DNA of 64,000 bases, taken from contig JAGMUV010000003.1 of the NCBI GenBank assembly GCA_020744425.1, forward strand, positions 558,001 to 622,000, written 5' to 3'. This DNA is from Dactylonectria macrodidyma (lineage: Eukaryota > Ascomycota > Sordariomycetes > Hypocreales > Nectriaceae). Made by a program: the position numbers and the translations under genes. Of the stretch, positions 34,067 through 44,733 are shown in pieces. Below the pieces are notes generated by a model. That model searched no databases. It saw only the letters and a program-made list of their open reading frames with translations, and was not told the DNA's origin. Position 1 is the first letter of the stretch, and the number at the start of each line of letters is the position of its first letter.

Positions 34067-35885
34067 GGTGAAGGTTGTGCGTGATTGCCCGCAAAGCTGT
34101 TGTTCAAGGGAGAGAGAAGAGATGCTGACGTGTGGAGAATTAATTCACCCGTCTCCGAGCTTGATTCAAGTTGCAACTGCAGGTAACCAAGCCATCAGCA
34201 CAGCCAAGCACAGCCACATTGTCTCAGATAGGTGTCTCAAATATCAAAAATTTATGAGCATCTATGCTCGGGCATAAATTATGCATTGCTGCACACAGTG
34301 AAAGCATCCGTGTTTGCTTCTTTTCGAGACGGCAATTGCGTCATGAGATGAGAATGTGCCAATGCGACAAACCTACACATGAAAACCACATTGGCTGTGT
34401 GATAGTCTGGTCTAGGGTAAGGAGCGAGAATTCTTGGAATGCGCACGCCTTCCAAGGAGCACTGTTGGCAGGTGTCTTCGGCCCTGGCTGGCAGCTGTAT
34501 GGGGTTTGAGGTGGACCTAACAGTCGATAAAAGAGTGGCCTCTTGCAAAGGAATTATTTTGTATTCCATTTCACGCACAGTCTAGTAAAGTTGAGATTTC
34601 GCACATCGAATCAAGCAACCGACTCTGCGCCATTGAGAGTAACGAGAGCAATAGCAATGGTGGCGATGAGAAACAAGATTGTATTAACAAACAAAATTCC
34701 ACAGAGATTAATGACTTTCAAGACGAAAGAATGATGCCAGAGCTCATCAAACATGTCATTTTCCCTCAACAAATGTGTTCATCAATGTGAGTGATGTTGT
34801 CTACGCCGGCCCTTTATTGGCCAACCATCCCCACCCCCGGTCAGTATGCTCCGGCACATCTGTGACCCCCATGTCACCACCATAATATTGGATTCTAGCT
34901 CGCAGCCCCTACTATACCCAACTCCGCCTTACTCTTGTCATTCAAGACATTTGCAGCGTCATTGAACCCTCTACACCTTGAGCTCAAATGATTCGGACGT
35001 CATGTCTTAAAAGTATTGATGATGATGATGTCGATGAAGAACCCACATCGACCTTTCAAGTCGTGCTCTGCACTAACTTAGATGGTTGATAATTTCCCAA
35101 ATGAGCCAAGAATTCCCCACGGTGGACTTCTGATTTCTTCTCCGGGGAAACGGTAGACATCACACCACATTAATATCCACCCCTGCTTTGTTTCCAATTT
35201 GCCGGAATCCTTGGCTATGTCTGGATCTGCTGGAGAGACCCAGTGGCGCGGGATTCTCCGGCAGTAGAGGTACTAGGGTAAGCGCATCTATGATCGAAAG
35301 CGGCTCACTCGCTGCCTCAAATCGCTAGATCAGGCGCCTGTTGCTCCCTAGCGATCGCCAGGCCGTTGCTCATAGGCTGGAATGCGGATGATGTTGTCGA
35401 AAGGGACATCTATGACGCACCACCTCTACGCCATGCTGAACGGATATCCACTACCCGTGCGGACAGCACCAATTCACCTGTCAATCAGCTCCACCGCCTC
35501 GATACCAAGGGAGCTGAAGACGGTTCACCTGCCATACCCATTGCGGACAAGCACACACGGAAGCTTTCATTGCTTAAACTCATGCCGGGTTTAAGCATGA
35601 TCGACGTCGCGCTAAGGTGGAAGCTTGGCGTCGATGATGAGACCCTCATGGTCGATACGTTGCTCAATCCATGACGTGGTTTGACGCTTGCGATCAAGCC
35701 GCTTACGCAAGAGGAGGAATCATTAGTATTGTAGAAATCACAAGCTGAGCACAGCTGTCAGCGGTACTTACCTTATTCGATGTTTTCTATGGAGAGTAAT
35801 GTATTGTCAGATCATGATGTCTCCCTTTCGCCGGATGTTAGTGTCTAGTCTGACGCCAATAACTGTTCAAACATCATCAGCATAC
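34067..35885. other. Intergenic interval
   Basis: No well-supported gene. A frame at about 35366-35674 (102 codons, ending MIDVALRWKLGVDDETLMVD) is protein-like but has no partner exon or known motif and may be the 3' end of a decayed gene. Confidence 0.4.
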
Positions 35886-35895
35886 CTATATATAT
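35886..35895 (+). promoter_or_regulatory. TATA box of the allergen-like gene
   Basis: CTATATATAT about 105 bp before the ATG at 35993, followed by a C/T-rich start region. Confidence 0.5.
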
Positions 35896-35992
35896 CAGAC
35901 TCCAGCATCAATTTTCCCTTTTTCTTTTTTCATGCCAACAATTGACTTGACAAACAACCATACCATCAACCTTAAAACACCAAATATCCATC

Positions 35993-36985
35993 ATGGAACA
36001 AGCCAAGCAAACGATCCACGACCTCACCTCCCGTGACGGCCACCACAAGACCACTATCAACGAGGAACACCGAGAGGCAGTCACCAATGAACATGTGCGA
36101 CCTCACGAGCATGAGCATGTGACTACTGCCGTCGACAGAGACGTGCACAAGGACCACCACCACACGATTGTCCAGCCATTGACGCACACAGAAACACTGT
36201 ACAGTAACCGCAAGCGGGATCTTTTGATCTTTTGATCTAATCAATTTGTCCCAGGCCCGAGAAGCACACCTACCGAACTGCACCAATTGAGCACCGAACT
36301 ATCCACCACGGAAACGAGAAGGAGCATCAGGAGTATCTTGACCGTGATACTGCCCAGTACAAGAACACCACCACGACCCATGATACGACCCATCACACCA
36401 CCACGGCTCCCATCATCTCGGGAGAGCGTGTTCATCATCACGTCCACGAGCACATTCAGCCGGTCGTTGAGAAGCATACTATTGTCCCGGAGGTTATCCA
36501 CACGACAGTGCCCGTGCACGAGACGCACCACGTCGCTCCCGTCCATCACGAGACGTCGGTTCGAGCTCCCAAGACTCTCGAAGAGTACACAAGCGGCTCC
36601 GGTGCACTCCACGGTCGCAAGGAGACAAAGCTCGGTCAGGTTGAAGGCTGCCCTCAGCATGGCCATCCCGAGGACGAGCGATCGGACATTGACGCCCCGC
36701 AACGCACTGAGAACACGGGAGTCAACGGCTCCAACATTAAGGTAGGTTCCTATTCAGCTTCCCTTTCGTCTCACTTCCTTTACTAACATTTCCCAGCCCC
36801 GTGTTGGCTCGAATGGCGCCGCACTTGGTACTGAGGAGCGCTCTCACGGACTAGGCAACGAGGGTCCTGTCAGCCACGATACTTCGTCATCTGTCAGCTC
36901 TCAGTCTAGCAAGCCTTCCTTGAAGGATAAGCTTAACCCATTCAAGGATGCGGATGGCGATGGCAAGAAGGGAATCTTTTCTTGA
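35993..36985 (+). CDS. His-rich hydrophilic allergen-like protein, 293 aa, three exons
   Basis: Model: exon 1 35993-36198, intron 36199-36254 (GTACAG...CCCAG), exon 2 36255-36741, intron 36742-36796, exon 3 36797-36985; 882 nt in frame. The protein is very hydrophilic and His/Thr/Glu-rich, with repeated phrases such as HEHVTTAVDRDVHKDHHHT, PEKHTYRTAPIEH and ERVHHHVHEHIQPVVEKHTI. It matches a conserved fungal family annotated as allergens, whose cellular role is not known. The hydrophilic repeat structure suggests a disordered, stress-tolerance-like protein. The C-terminus (LKDKLNPFKDADGDGKKGIFS) is a separate basic/acidic tail. There is no signal peptide. Family membership is fairly sure; function is not. 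Confidence 0.85.
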
Positions 36986-37802
36986 GTACGTTTAGTTGCA
37001 AGCCAGTCGCGCAGGGAGTACCGAGTTACTTGATATCTAATTTGTCTTTCAAAATTGATGCGTAATCGATGACCACAAGGTTACAATATTGTGATTACTA
37101 GGATAAGAGAAATATCAGTTAACTGTTTCGTGAACGGGTTGCAATATTTGCATTATTATTATTAAGTACATCATCTCTTACCATCGAAGTTGATCATGAG
37201 GCGTAAGAATGCATCGTCAGGTATGGGAGAAAAGAAGTCATCGTGGGTAGACCAAACACAAGTATGTCGTTAGACACACCTAATTCACGCCTGGAATGAA
37301 TAGCAAAGTTAGCCTATTGATAGAATTTTCTAGGTGGATGAGTAAGCGTTGGCCTAAATACAGACAGCCGCCCGTTCCGACACTCATTAAACCACATTGG
37401 TGATGATAAATGCCCCAAGGTTGTCTAGCGTTCATGTCAGATGCGGGTAGAGAATGTACCTGGAACACGCTCTATCAGCAGCCTATACCGGCATTTGTGT
37501 TGCAATCGTACGCTCGGCAAAAGTCTCTTAGGGTACGAATACGGTTTCGCGGCATGTATTCCCTACCAGCGTGGTTAGTGCCGAGTCTTCAGGGGCAGGG
37601 ATCGTGCATACGCGAAGCACCAACATCAGCTCAGGATTGGATGTTGATGCGAGCCATGTATCTTCAAAATTGAGGGGTATTTAGCGTAACGCATCCATCG
37701 TCAGATGATATAAAGGACCCTGCGGGAGGAATGCGAACGCAACGTGATTGTTCCCTCCATCACCATAAAATATTCTAGGGGTGTTCCCTGTCGCTTATCG
37801 CC
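36986..37802. other. Intergenic interval
   Basis: No gene seen. It holds the 3' end of the allergen-like gene and the promoter region of the methyltransferase. Confidence 0.5.
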
Positions 37803-39373
37803 ATGTGTCCACCAGATGAGACTGCGCCGCCGCGCATCGAAGCTGTGAGTGACTGATTTCCGTTAATCTGACATCTGGTAATATCGTTGAATATCCGAGG
37901 CCCATGATGTAGACCGTAATTGCCTCACCTTGCAAGCTAACGCGCTTAGGACCCAACTGTCCTCGAGGTAAATGACACCGACTCTGCGGCTGACGCGGAA
38001 AGGCAAGTTTTGCATTTACACGACATTATCCTTGCGTTTACCTTGTTTGTAATGTCTGACCGTCCTCTGCAGCATTCAAGACTCTACTGCTTCAGTTACG
38101 TCGAGCATCTTTGAGTACCGCAGCATCCAGGGCAGAACATTCCAGTCGTCCAAGACAACCGAATACTGGTAGGCACTAGACACTTTGTTGGTATTTGTCG
38201 GTAGAGTAAACTGATCATATTGCAGGGCTCCAAATGATGACAAGCACATTGAAGCCTTTGACGTTGGGTAGATTATGTGCTCAGCACAACTGCGTAGCAC
38301 TGGCAGGCTAATCCTTAGTTGCATAGACACTCATGGCTTACCATGATGCTTGATGACAAGCTGTACGCTGCTCCCATAGGGGACAACCCCCAGGTGAGTA
38401 CACTTATTACTGTGATGCAACTCATTCTGATCTTAAGATAGCGCATTCTCGATGTTGGAACTGGCACCGGCATTTGGGCCATGTACGTGTGACGTTTCGA
38501 AATCGCTCCTGATACCAATCTAAGGGCTAACACGTGTCAAAAATAGCGACATTGCAGACGAGTTCCCCTCTGCCGAAGTCATCGGCACCGACATCTCACC
38601 AACGCAGCCTGCTTGGGTCCCGCCGAACCTGAGCTTCCAGATCGACGATGCGCAGCTCGATTGGACCTTTGAGCCCGAGTCATTTGACTTCATCCACGTT
38701 CGCTACATGCACGGCGCTATCGACGACTGGGGAAAGCTGTACAAGCAAATGTTCCAGTTTCTCAAGCCTGGCGGTTGGTTCCAGCACATTGAGCCAGATA
38801 TCCATCTGCGGTGTGACAATCCCGAGTGCAAGGCGGAAAACGAGTGAGTTCTGAATCGCTAACATCATGGTCCCTGATCACGACAGCTTACTCGTCATTC
38901 CAGAACCTTCAAGCAATGGGCTCAGCTATTCTACGACGCCGGTGACAAGTTTGGCCGGACATTCAGGCTCACCGACGGCATCATGGAGAAGTCGGCCCAC
39001 GAAGCCGGCTTCGTTGACATTGTCAAGAAGGTCTTTACGATCCCGCACAGCCCGTGGCCCAAGGACAAGAAGCTCAAGCAGCAGGGTGAGTTCGTTGGTC
39101 TGTATATGGACCTGAGCCTGGATGGCTTCGCGCTCTACCCCATCGGCCAGGTCCTCGGCTGGACTTTCGAGGAGGTGCAGGTGCTCGTTGCGAAGATGCG
39201 GACTGCTATTAAGACGAGGAGGAACTTGACCAACAGTGATATGTATGTACAAAGTCCCTTTTTTGTTGATATATTGTGCTAATTGCGTCACTAGGCACTT
39301 GGTATATGGTCGAAAGCCGTTGAAGGCCCCTGAATCACCTGAAGCAGAACCCACAGAAACAGCTGCTGTGTGA
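37803..39373 (+). CDS. LaeA-like class I SAM methyltransferase, 351 aa, nine exons
   Basis: Exons: 37803-37844, 37950-38002, 38073-38168, 38226-38267, 38327-38393, 38442-38482, 38547-38843, 38904-39242, 39295-39373; 1,056 nt in frame. Intron 2 (38003-38072) uses a GC donor (GCAAGT); the only nearby GT alternative runs into a stop. The SAM-binding motif ILDVGTGTGIWAIDIAD starts near residue 102. It is preceded by the usual leader STASVTSSIFEYRSIQGRTF and followed by AEVIGTDISP, FDFIHVRYM and FLKPGGWFQHIE. This is the architecture of the LaeA-like / velvet-complex type methyltransferase superfamily, many members of which are uncharacterised. True LaeA regulates secondary metabolism and development. 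This copy is probably one of the many paralogues, so that role should not be assumed. No biosynthetic backbone gene is nearby. Confidence 0.9.
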
Positions 39374-39615
39374 ATAGAATGTAACATCGTATTCGAATTT
39401 CATATAGGACAATGGATGCACATTATTTCTTTAATCACATTAATTACTGGTGAATCTCAATGTGCGAAATCGGCCGCTACTTTCTTTTGTGCTCCATTAC
39501 TTCTCGCTGCAATCATATCCACACAGACCAATGGCAATATTGGAAGAGATTTCTCTGGACGTCATGTAGAATTGAAGCCACTGTAGGGGTTATATAAATT
39601 TCCTTTAGTATTAAT

Positions 39616-40479
39616 TTAATCAACTTCGGCTTCGGCTTCAATGTCATCCTCCTCCGCTGAAGCAGTAATACCCCCTGAGGCAATGAGGGCTGCCACGGCC
39701 TCGGGGTTGCAGTATGGTATAGGCTCCACGGTAACGAGGAAGCACAAATCACTTGCATCCTCCCATTTCCTCACAGTCACTCCCCGTTCTCCTCCTTTCC
39801 AGATCGGAACTACCAGTGGGGGTTCAAGCCATTCGCAATAATAATACCACCCATTTTCGTCCGTGTCCAGTATCTCACCCCAATGCTCACCATCAAGATT
39901 GCCCATAGTTGGGACGGCGTCGCTCTTGATGCGTTTTAAATCACCGTGCAGCCGGTGTGCCTCGAATATCTTCGACTGCTTAGGGTTGTCGTGAAAACAT
40001 TCGGCGCAAACACCTCTGCCGGCCTTGTGTTTACCCCATCGGTTGAAGCTGTTATGACACCAGACACAGATTCCCCTCTCGACCCTGTCCACCTTGATTT
40101 TAAGTTCACTGTTGAATCGCGTTCGATATTGAGATTCCGGGAGTTCATGAGGCTCATATCCCCAATGTTGCTTCAAATAATACTGTTTCTGGCAGTCGAA
40201 GCAAGCCCGAAACTCAGCCGGACCGGCCTTTTGCTTCTCGGTAAAGGCAGATGCGCGGCGCATGCGTGCGCAGTAGACGCAGGCCAGTCTACGTCGTCTT
40301 TCCGCCCAAACCGAATCCTCTGCGGCTACGAGGTCGGTATAATCCCATGAATAAGCCGGTATTAGGGATGCAAAGGAGCGGCTTGTTGCTCGTAGTGACG
40401 GTACATCGGGAAAGGTGAGGTATGCGATGATGATGTGATGAAGCTCTAATGGCAGTCGGGAAATTGGTGATGAAGCCAT
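39616..40479 (-). CDS. F-box protein with CxxC pairs, 287 aa, intronless
   Basis: A single exon starting MASSPISRLPLELHHIIIAYL, followed by DVPSLRATSRSFASLI. This is an F-box at the N-terminus (about residues 7-45). The middle holds CVYCARM, CFDC, CVWCHN and CAEC (about residues 67-165). Two pairs of CxxC knuckles could coordinate zinc, though the spacing between pairs is long. The C-terminal part is acidic (EEDDIEAEAEVD). The F-box would link it to Skp1 and SCF ligases. The Cys motif is common in a fungal F-box subfamily of unknown substrate. It is transcribed towards the methyltransferase gene, with about 240 bp between their ends. Confidence 0.85.
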   Translation of the reverse strand: MASSPISRLPLELHHIIIAYLTFPDVPSLRATSRSFASLIPAYSWDYTDLVAAEDSVWAERRRRLACVYCARMRRASAFTEKQKAGPAEFRACFDCQKQYYLKQHWGYEPHELPESQYRTRFNSELKIKVDRVERGICVWCHNSFNRWGKHKAGRGVCAECFHDNPKQSKIFEAHRLHGDLKRIKSDAVPTMGNLDGEHWGEILDTDENGWYYYCEWLEPPLVVPIWKGGERGVTVRKWEDASDLCFLVTVEPIPYCNPEAVAALIASGGITASAEEDDIEAEAEVD

Positions 40480-41769
40480 GATGGCGTGTGATTTTAGTGA
40501 CGAGAGAGGCTATAGAGTCAGATTATTTCAAACACCGGCGCGACTCTTATAAGTTATTCTTTACACGTTGATTGTGGCTTGTTCAATCATTGAGATGGTG
40601 CTTCATGATCTCACTTCAGCCACCTTTTGGGGCTTGTGGGTGGCGCAGTCTCGGAATGCGAGGATCCGTGACTCAGTCGGCGTGTTCCGAAGTCATCCTT
40701 GTTGCTGACGGGCCACTTTATCCTTCCGTGGGGATGCTGGAATAAGTAACAGCCTAGAATCAATCCTAGGGAACGTGCTTCTTGTGGGTACTTCTTAATA
40801 AGGCGACTATATAAATACAATATGTCGACCCTATTCTCATAGAGATGCAACCTGGTGAGTGTACTTGTGTTGCCAAATCTCAAGGTTTTCGCTAATTTAC
40901 CGCCTAGCCTCACTTTGATCGAGCATGTACGCTAGAAGCGACACTGAGAACGAAGCGCGAAAATGCCCTGGCCAATGACCTTGAGAGGAAATTTTAGAAC
41001 TGTAATCATATCGCGCGATTGGTCTGGGGCACTCTAGGTAAGGTTGAGATAACATCACAACAGAATGTCCCGAAGCAGAACATTCCCCGCTCTTCTTTCG
41101 GGGCATTTCCATTGTCGTAACAATTTACGGATTTAGAGGTGTATCCCTACCAAAACTAGCGTTAAATTGATCTAGTAAGCTCCTGTATCAGCGCAGTAGC
41201 AGATCCAAAGGCGACAAGGTACCCGTTTCGTTACGCTGGAAACACACTCCGTTTGTAGTCTTCTTCGCTGGTCTGTTTGTTACCAGTTTTGCGGTATTTA
41301 AAATCAGGCTGTGAGGAGCGACCTGCAAACGCCATGCCCGATTTGTTATGCGAGGTTGTGATACCCGAATTGATCGCCCTTGTGGGGCCTGTCTCTCTCC
41401 TCTGTGGTGACTGGGTATGTGTGCTGAAGGAAACCTGCATGCTAGAGACAATTCGTCTGCTAGAACAGATACTGAGCGTGTCTTGATCCGTTGCCTAGCC
41501 GTAAAAAAAAGGCACCAAAATGCTCGCTTGTGGTGGTTGAACATGGAAGTTAGGGCGTTGGGGGCCAATATGCATGCCCTGAATGGAGCATTTCGGCCGA
41601 GTACCTCAGCCGCAAGACTTGGCATTCATATATCACAAGAGAAATTCCGTAAAATAATGAATTAAGCTAGAATTTTCTGTACCCCGCTTTGTCGCGAAAA
41701 GTTGAACTAGACTGAACAGCTTCTTCGGCACACACGCATTGTACCCAAATTCTCTGACTTCTCTTCCAA
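40480..41769. other. Intergenic interval
   Basis: No supported gene. It lies between the divergent F-box gene and the membrane-protein gene and contains both promoters. Confidence 0.5.
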
Positions 41770-43632
41770 ATGTCCGGCCAAGACTGGCGGAGGACAAGCG
41801 GGGGCGTCCCGTTACTCCCAGTTCAGAGTCCCCCTGTCCCAAAACCAACTTCGATTGTCTCTTCAAGCGGCTATGCGCCAATTGGGACACCCACAACGCC
41901 GCCGCCACGACAACAGCCCCGCGGATTCTGGAGCTACCTGGGACGATTCATTCTCACACTGGTCCAACTGCTTGTCCCCTTTGTCGTCACAGGATACTAT
42001 TTCTTCATCTGGAAATACTTTCTCGCGCGGCCCCTCGACAACGCTGTCAAGTATGGCATAACACATGAGACCTGGATCTTTTACTCCTGGTTCCTCGTTG
42101 GTGTGTTTGGTTTGGGATGGTCCAAGTTCGCTCTTGGCAGTGCCGAGCCGGTACGCACCGAGCAGACGTGGAGTAGTCCCGGGGGATGGATGGAGTGTGT
42201 CAAAAGGCTCATGTCCAACCAGGGCGCCCCAGAAGGTTTCCTTTGGTATATGCTTGCCTTTGTAAGTTTTATCATGTATGTCGCCTTGCCTCTTTCTGGT
42301 CTGTGCCTGGAACTGTCAGATGGCTATGTCCCTGTGTCGACAGTACCGAAAGTTGTTGGTCACACGTGGTCCGATTTCCATTCGAGGCAGGCAATCTGGT
42401 ACGAGGAGGGCGCAGCAAAGGCGTGGGAAATGGGGTTCCCTCCAATAATACCTGGAGTTGGCATCATTTATACCCCAAAGCACATTCAACGAAGTGATTA
42501 CAGCGGCCTCGAAGATGCCCCAAACTCCCTACCACTGAGTCGAGGCATGCCAGAGATGTTTCTTGCTCCCCAGGCCGAAGCTCCCGTGTCAGGGGAGGCT
42601 TGGGGTCTACGAGCCGGCTACAACTGCTCCATGGTGGAGGACGCGTCCGAATTTACCATTCTCACCCAGAAATCAACCATGGTGCTGGATTACTTCAACC
42701 CTCCGGACTTTAACGGCCAGGGATTCACCACACCACTTGGAGACTACATCTATGCATGCAACAGTTCTCAAAGCAGCGGCCATCTTGCCTACAATCTCTA
42801 CGCATACATGGAACTGGGCGTCAGCATGCATAGAAAGACCTACTACGGCAACGAATCGAATTCGTTTGACCCAGATGACACTCCGAAAGCAGACATCCTC
42901 GAGTTTGCGCTTTGGCAGACACAGAAAAACCAAGAATATGACTATTACGACCTTGACTTCAACAGCACGCTCAGTCCCATCATCAAGGGCATGCCGCATC
43001 CCATCGTCGAAGGGGACAATGGCACGTTTGTTAGAAACGACACATTCTTTGAATACCGTCAAAGAGTTGGCACCCAGGTCGAGAACAAAACCTATGCAAA
43101 CATGCTTCCAAAAAATGTCCCGGCCATCAGCATCGCCCCTCCAATAGGCGTACGATGCCAAGTCCTCTCGGCCCTCGGAACTGCAAAATTGGATCCGAGA
43201 CAGTCGACTTTCGAGTCGTTCCAACAGACGCCCAGTCCTCCGTGGGATGCAAACATCGAAGGTATCACCCCTCGCTTGGGCACCATTGCGCAAGAAACCA
43301 TCTGGTCCAAGTACTTCGAAATCTTCAGGGCCGTGAACGCTCCGCTGCCGATAACGAGTTCCAACTCATACATGTACAAGAATTACTTGCAGCCGCAGGC
43401 CCTGCAGAAAGGCGTGTTGCTGGCGTATGCTATGGACGGGTTGCAGCTGATGTATGACGGTGTTTACGGGTTCGAGGGCGCATATGCCAATGACAATTTG
43501 ACCACGTCAGTACCAGGAAAGATACTGACGGCTGGAGAAGTAGTCTCGCCTGCCATACCGGCGTGGCTGTTTGCTGCCTGGGCCGTTGGATGCACACTCA
43601 TTCGGATTCTCTCTTTGTTCTTCGCACCTTGA
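41770..43632 (+). CDS. Multi-pass membrane glycoprotein of unknown function, 620 aa
   Basis: Intronless frame from ATG at 41770. The N-terminal 50 residues are Pro/Ser-rich and cytosol-like. Membrane segments follow near 57-80 (FILTLVQLLVPFVVTGYYFF), 100-120 (WIFYSWFLVGVFGLGWSKF) and 158-180 (FLWYMLAFVSFIMYVALPLSG). A large region of about 400 residues follows, rich in N-glycosylation sites (NCS, NSS, NES, NST, NGT, NDT, NKT, NLT). The last membrane segment is near 600 (IPAWLFAAWAVGCTLIRIL). The sites suggest that the big loop faces the outside or the ER lumen. Proteins of this layout are common in fungal genomes and mostly unnamed. I cannot give a function. Intact and well composed. Confidence 0.85.
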   Translation: MSGQDWRRTSGGVPLLPVQSPPVPKPTSIVSSSGYAPIGTPTTPPPRQQPRGFWSYLGRFILTLVQLLVPFVVTGYYFFIWKYFLARPLDNAVKYGITHETWIFYSWFLVGVFGLGWSKFALGSAEPVRTEQTWSSPGGWMECVKRLMSNQGAPEGFLWYMLAFVSFIMYVALPLSGLCLELSDGYVPVSTVPKVVGHTWSDFHSRQAIWYEEGAAKAWEMGFPPIIPGVGIIYTPKHIQRSDYSGLEDAPNSLPLSRGMPEMFLAPQAEAPVSGEAWGLRAGYNCSMVEDASEFTILTQKSTMVLDYFNPPDFNGQGFTTPLGDYIYACNSSQSSGHLAYNLYAYMELGVSMHRKTYYGNESNSFDPDDTPKADILEFALWQTQKNQEYDYYDLDFNSTLSPIIKGMPHPIVEGDNGTFVRNDTFFEYRQRVGTQVENKTYANMLPKNVPAISIAPPIGVRCQVLSALGTAKLDPRQSTFESFQQTPSPPWDANIEGITPRLGTIAQETIWSKYFEIFRAVNAPLPITSSNSYMYKNYLQPQALQKGVLLAYAMDGLQLMYDGVYGFEGAYANDNLTTSVPGKILTAGEVVSPAIPAWLFAAWAVGCTLIRILSLFFAP

Positions 43633-44733
43633 GTTTCAACTAATTAGATAGATTTGTTCTCCGCTTCGCCCAAGGCTTATTGGCGAGCGAGAAGGACGTC
43701 ATATTCTTAGCTGGCTAGCCCTTTGTATACGGTCATGATGTTAAGTCTGCTTACTAAATACGTGGTCGAAGTTTTCGGTACTGTGGCCGGCCTTTTAAGC
43801 GTTACGGTCCATTGAGCGCCGCCACGGCCAACTGAACCGCAGCTACATCAGGCTAGTAACATCTCTAATCATCTACAATACCAGAATGGCATTAGGAAAT
43901 CGTGACGAAGATACAATGGACTCCGTTAGGGACATCAGGGCCAACCACCATCCCAGAGTTCACGTGAGGAACCACACTGAAGTCCACAAGTACAACGAGC
44001 TATCGCAGTCACGGGCGAAAATCCCCAACGCGAGCCAGTGAGGTTTATTGGGTGACGTTATGATGAGTAACTATGTCCCGCTTAGATAGGGAGGGCAGCT
44101 TCATATGTTGTTAATTAGTTTCCTCAGTCCAATTCTCAGTTGATTGTTAATCAGTGCCGAGGTTTCCAGAAATAAATGCGTATCCCGCCTCCATAAAATT
44201 GGCCATCCGCGACCAAACCTGAAAGAGTATACTTGTCATAATGAACGATCCTAGATGGCTTAATAGATCTTCTTGTCATCAGGCTATGTCGAGCTACTTG
44301 TCAGGGCTGTTGGGCTGATTTGTCAGTAGTGTCGGACTGATTTAATGATAGTTCCGTGCCAATTTGTCAGGATCGTCGAGATAATTTGTCAGGAACTGAG
44401 GAAGTGCTTGGCTAAATTCTGAGCTACCCTGACTCATCGGGCTTCCGGCAACATCTGTGTGCAGATTACTAGAGTGGGAATAGTAATGTGACAAATTCTG
44501 AAGGAAACCTTTTGAGGTTCCCTGATTCAGTAAACTGACTCGGCACTGTGATAGCGATTAATTAGGCTCTCTGTATTACTATAATGCAGATGCTTCAAAG
44601 CCTCAAGCTCACCGCTCTCAGTAAGAAGCTCCTACTTAAAGGTAAACAAATGCCATCATTATATCTTTATGTACTAGTACTACTCGTTTGTGTTTATTCA
44701 CGACTGCATTCAACCTCAGACTCTGACACAATC
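43633..44733. other. Intergenic interval with 22-bp repeat
   Basis: No gene supported. It contains the 22-bp tandem repeat listed separately and the promoter region of the reductase. Confidence 0.5.
44296..44405. repeat. Degenerate 22-bp tandem repeat, five units
   Basis: Units begin at 44296, 44318, 44340, 44362 and 44384, exactly 22 bp apart. Four carry the core A(C/T)TTGTCAG, followed by GTCG- or GTTG-like sequence; the third unit is degenerate (ATTTAATGA). Related TTGTCA words also occur at about 44231 and 44272 and, inverted, near 44490. It is about 330 bp upstream of the reductase ATG. Confidence 0.8.

Noticed and set aside
42673..43293. Long minus-strand frame opposite the membrane glycoprotein gene
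   Set aside because: It is a shadow of the intact plus-strand gene.
44296..44405. CRISPR-like array
   Set aside because: The units are 22 bp without distinct spacers, and the organism is a fungus.
44584..44733. Upstream in-frame start giving an N-terminal extension to the reductase
   Set aside because: The extension is unlike the family; MSQRALLLEEVGEPL is the natural beginning.
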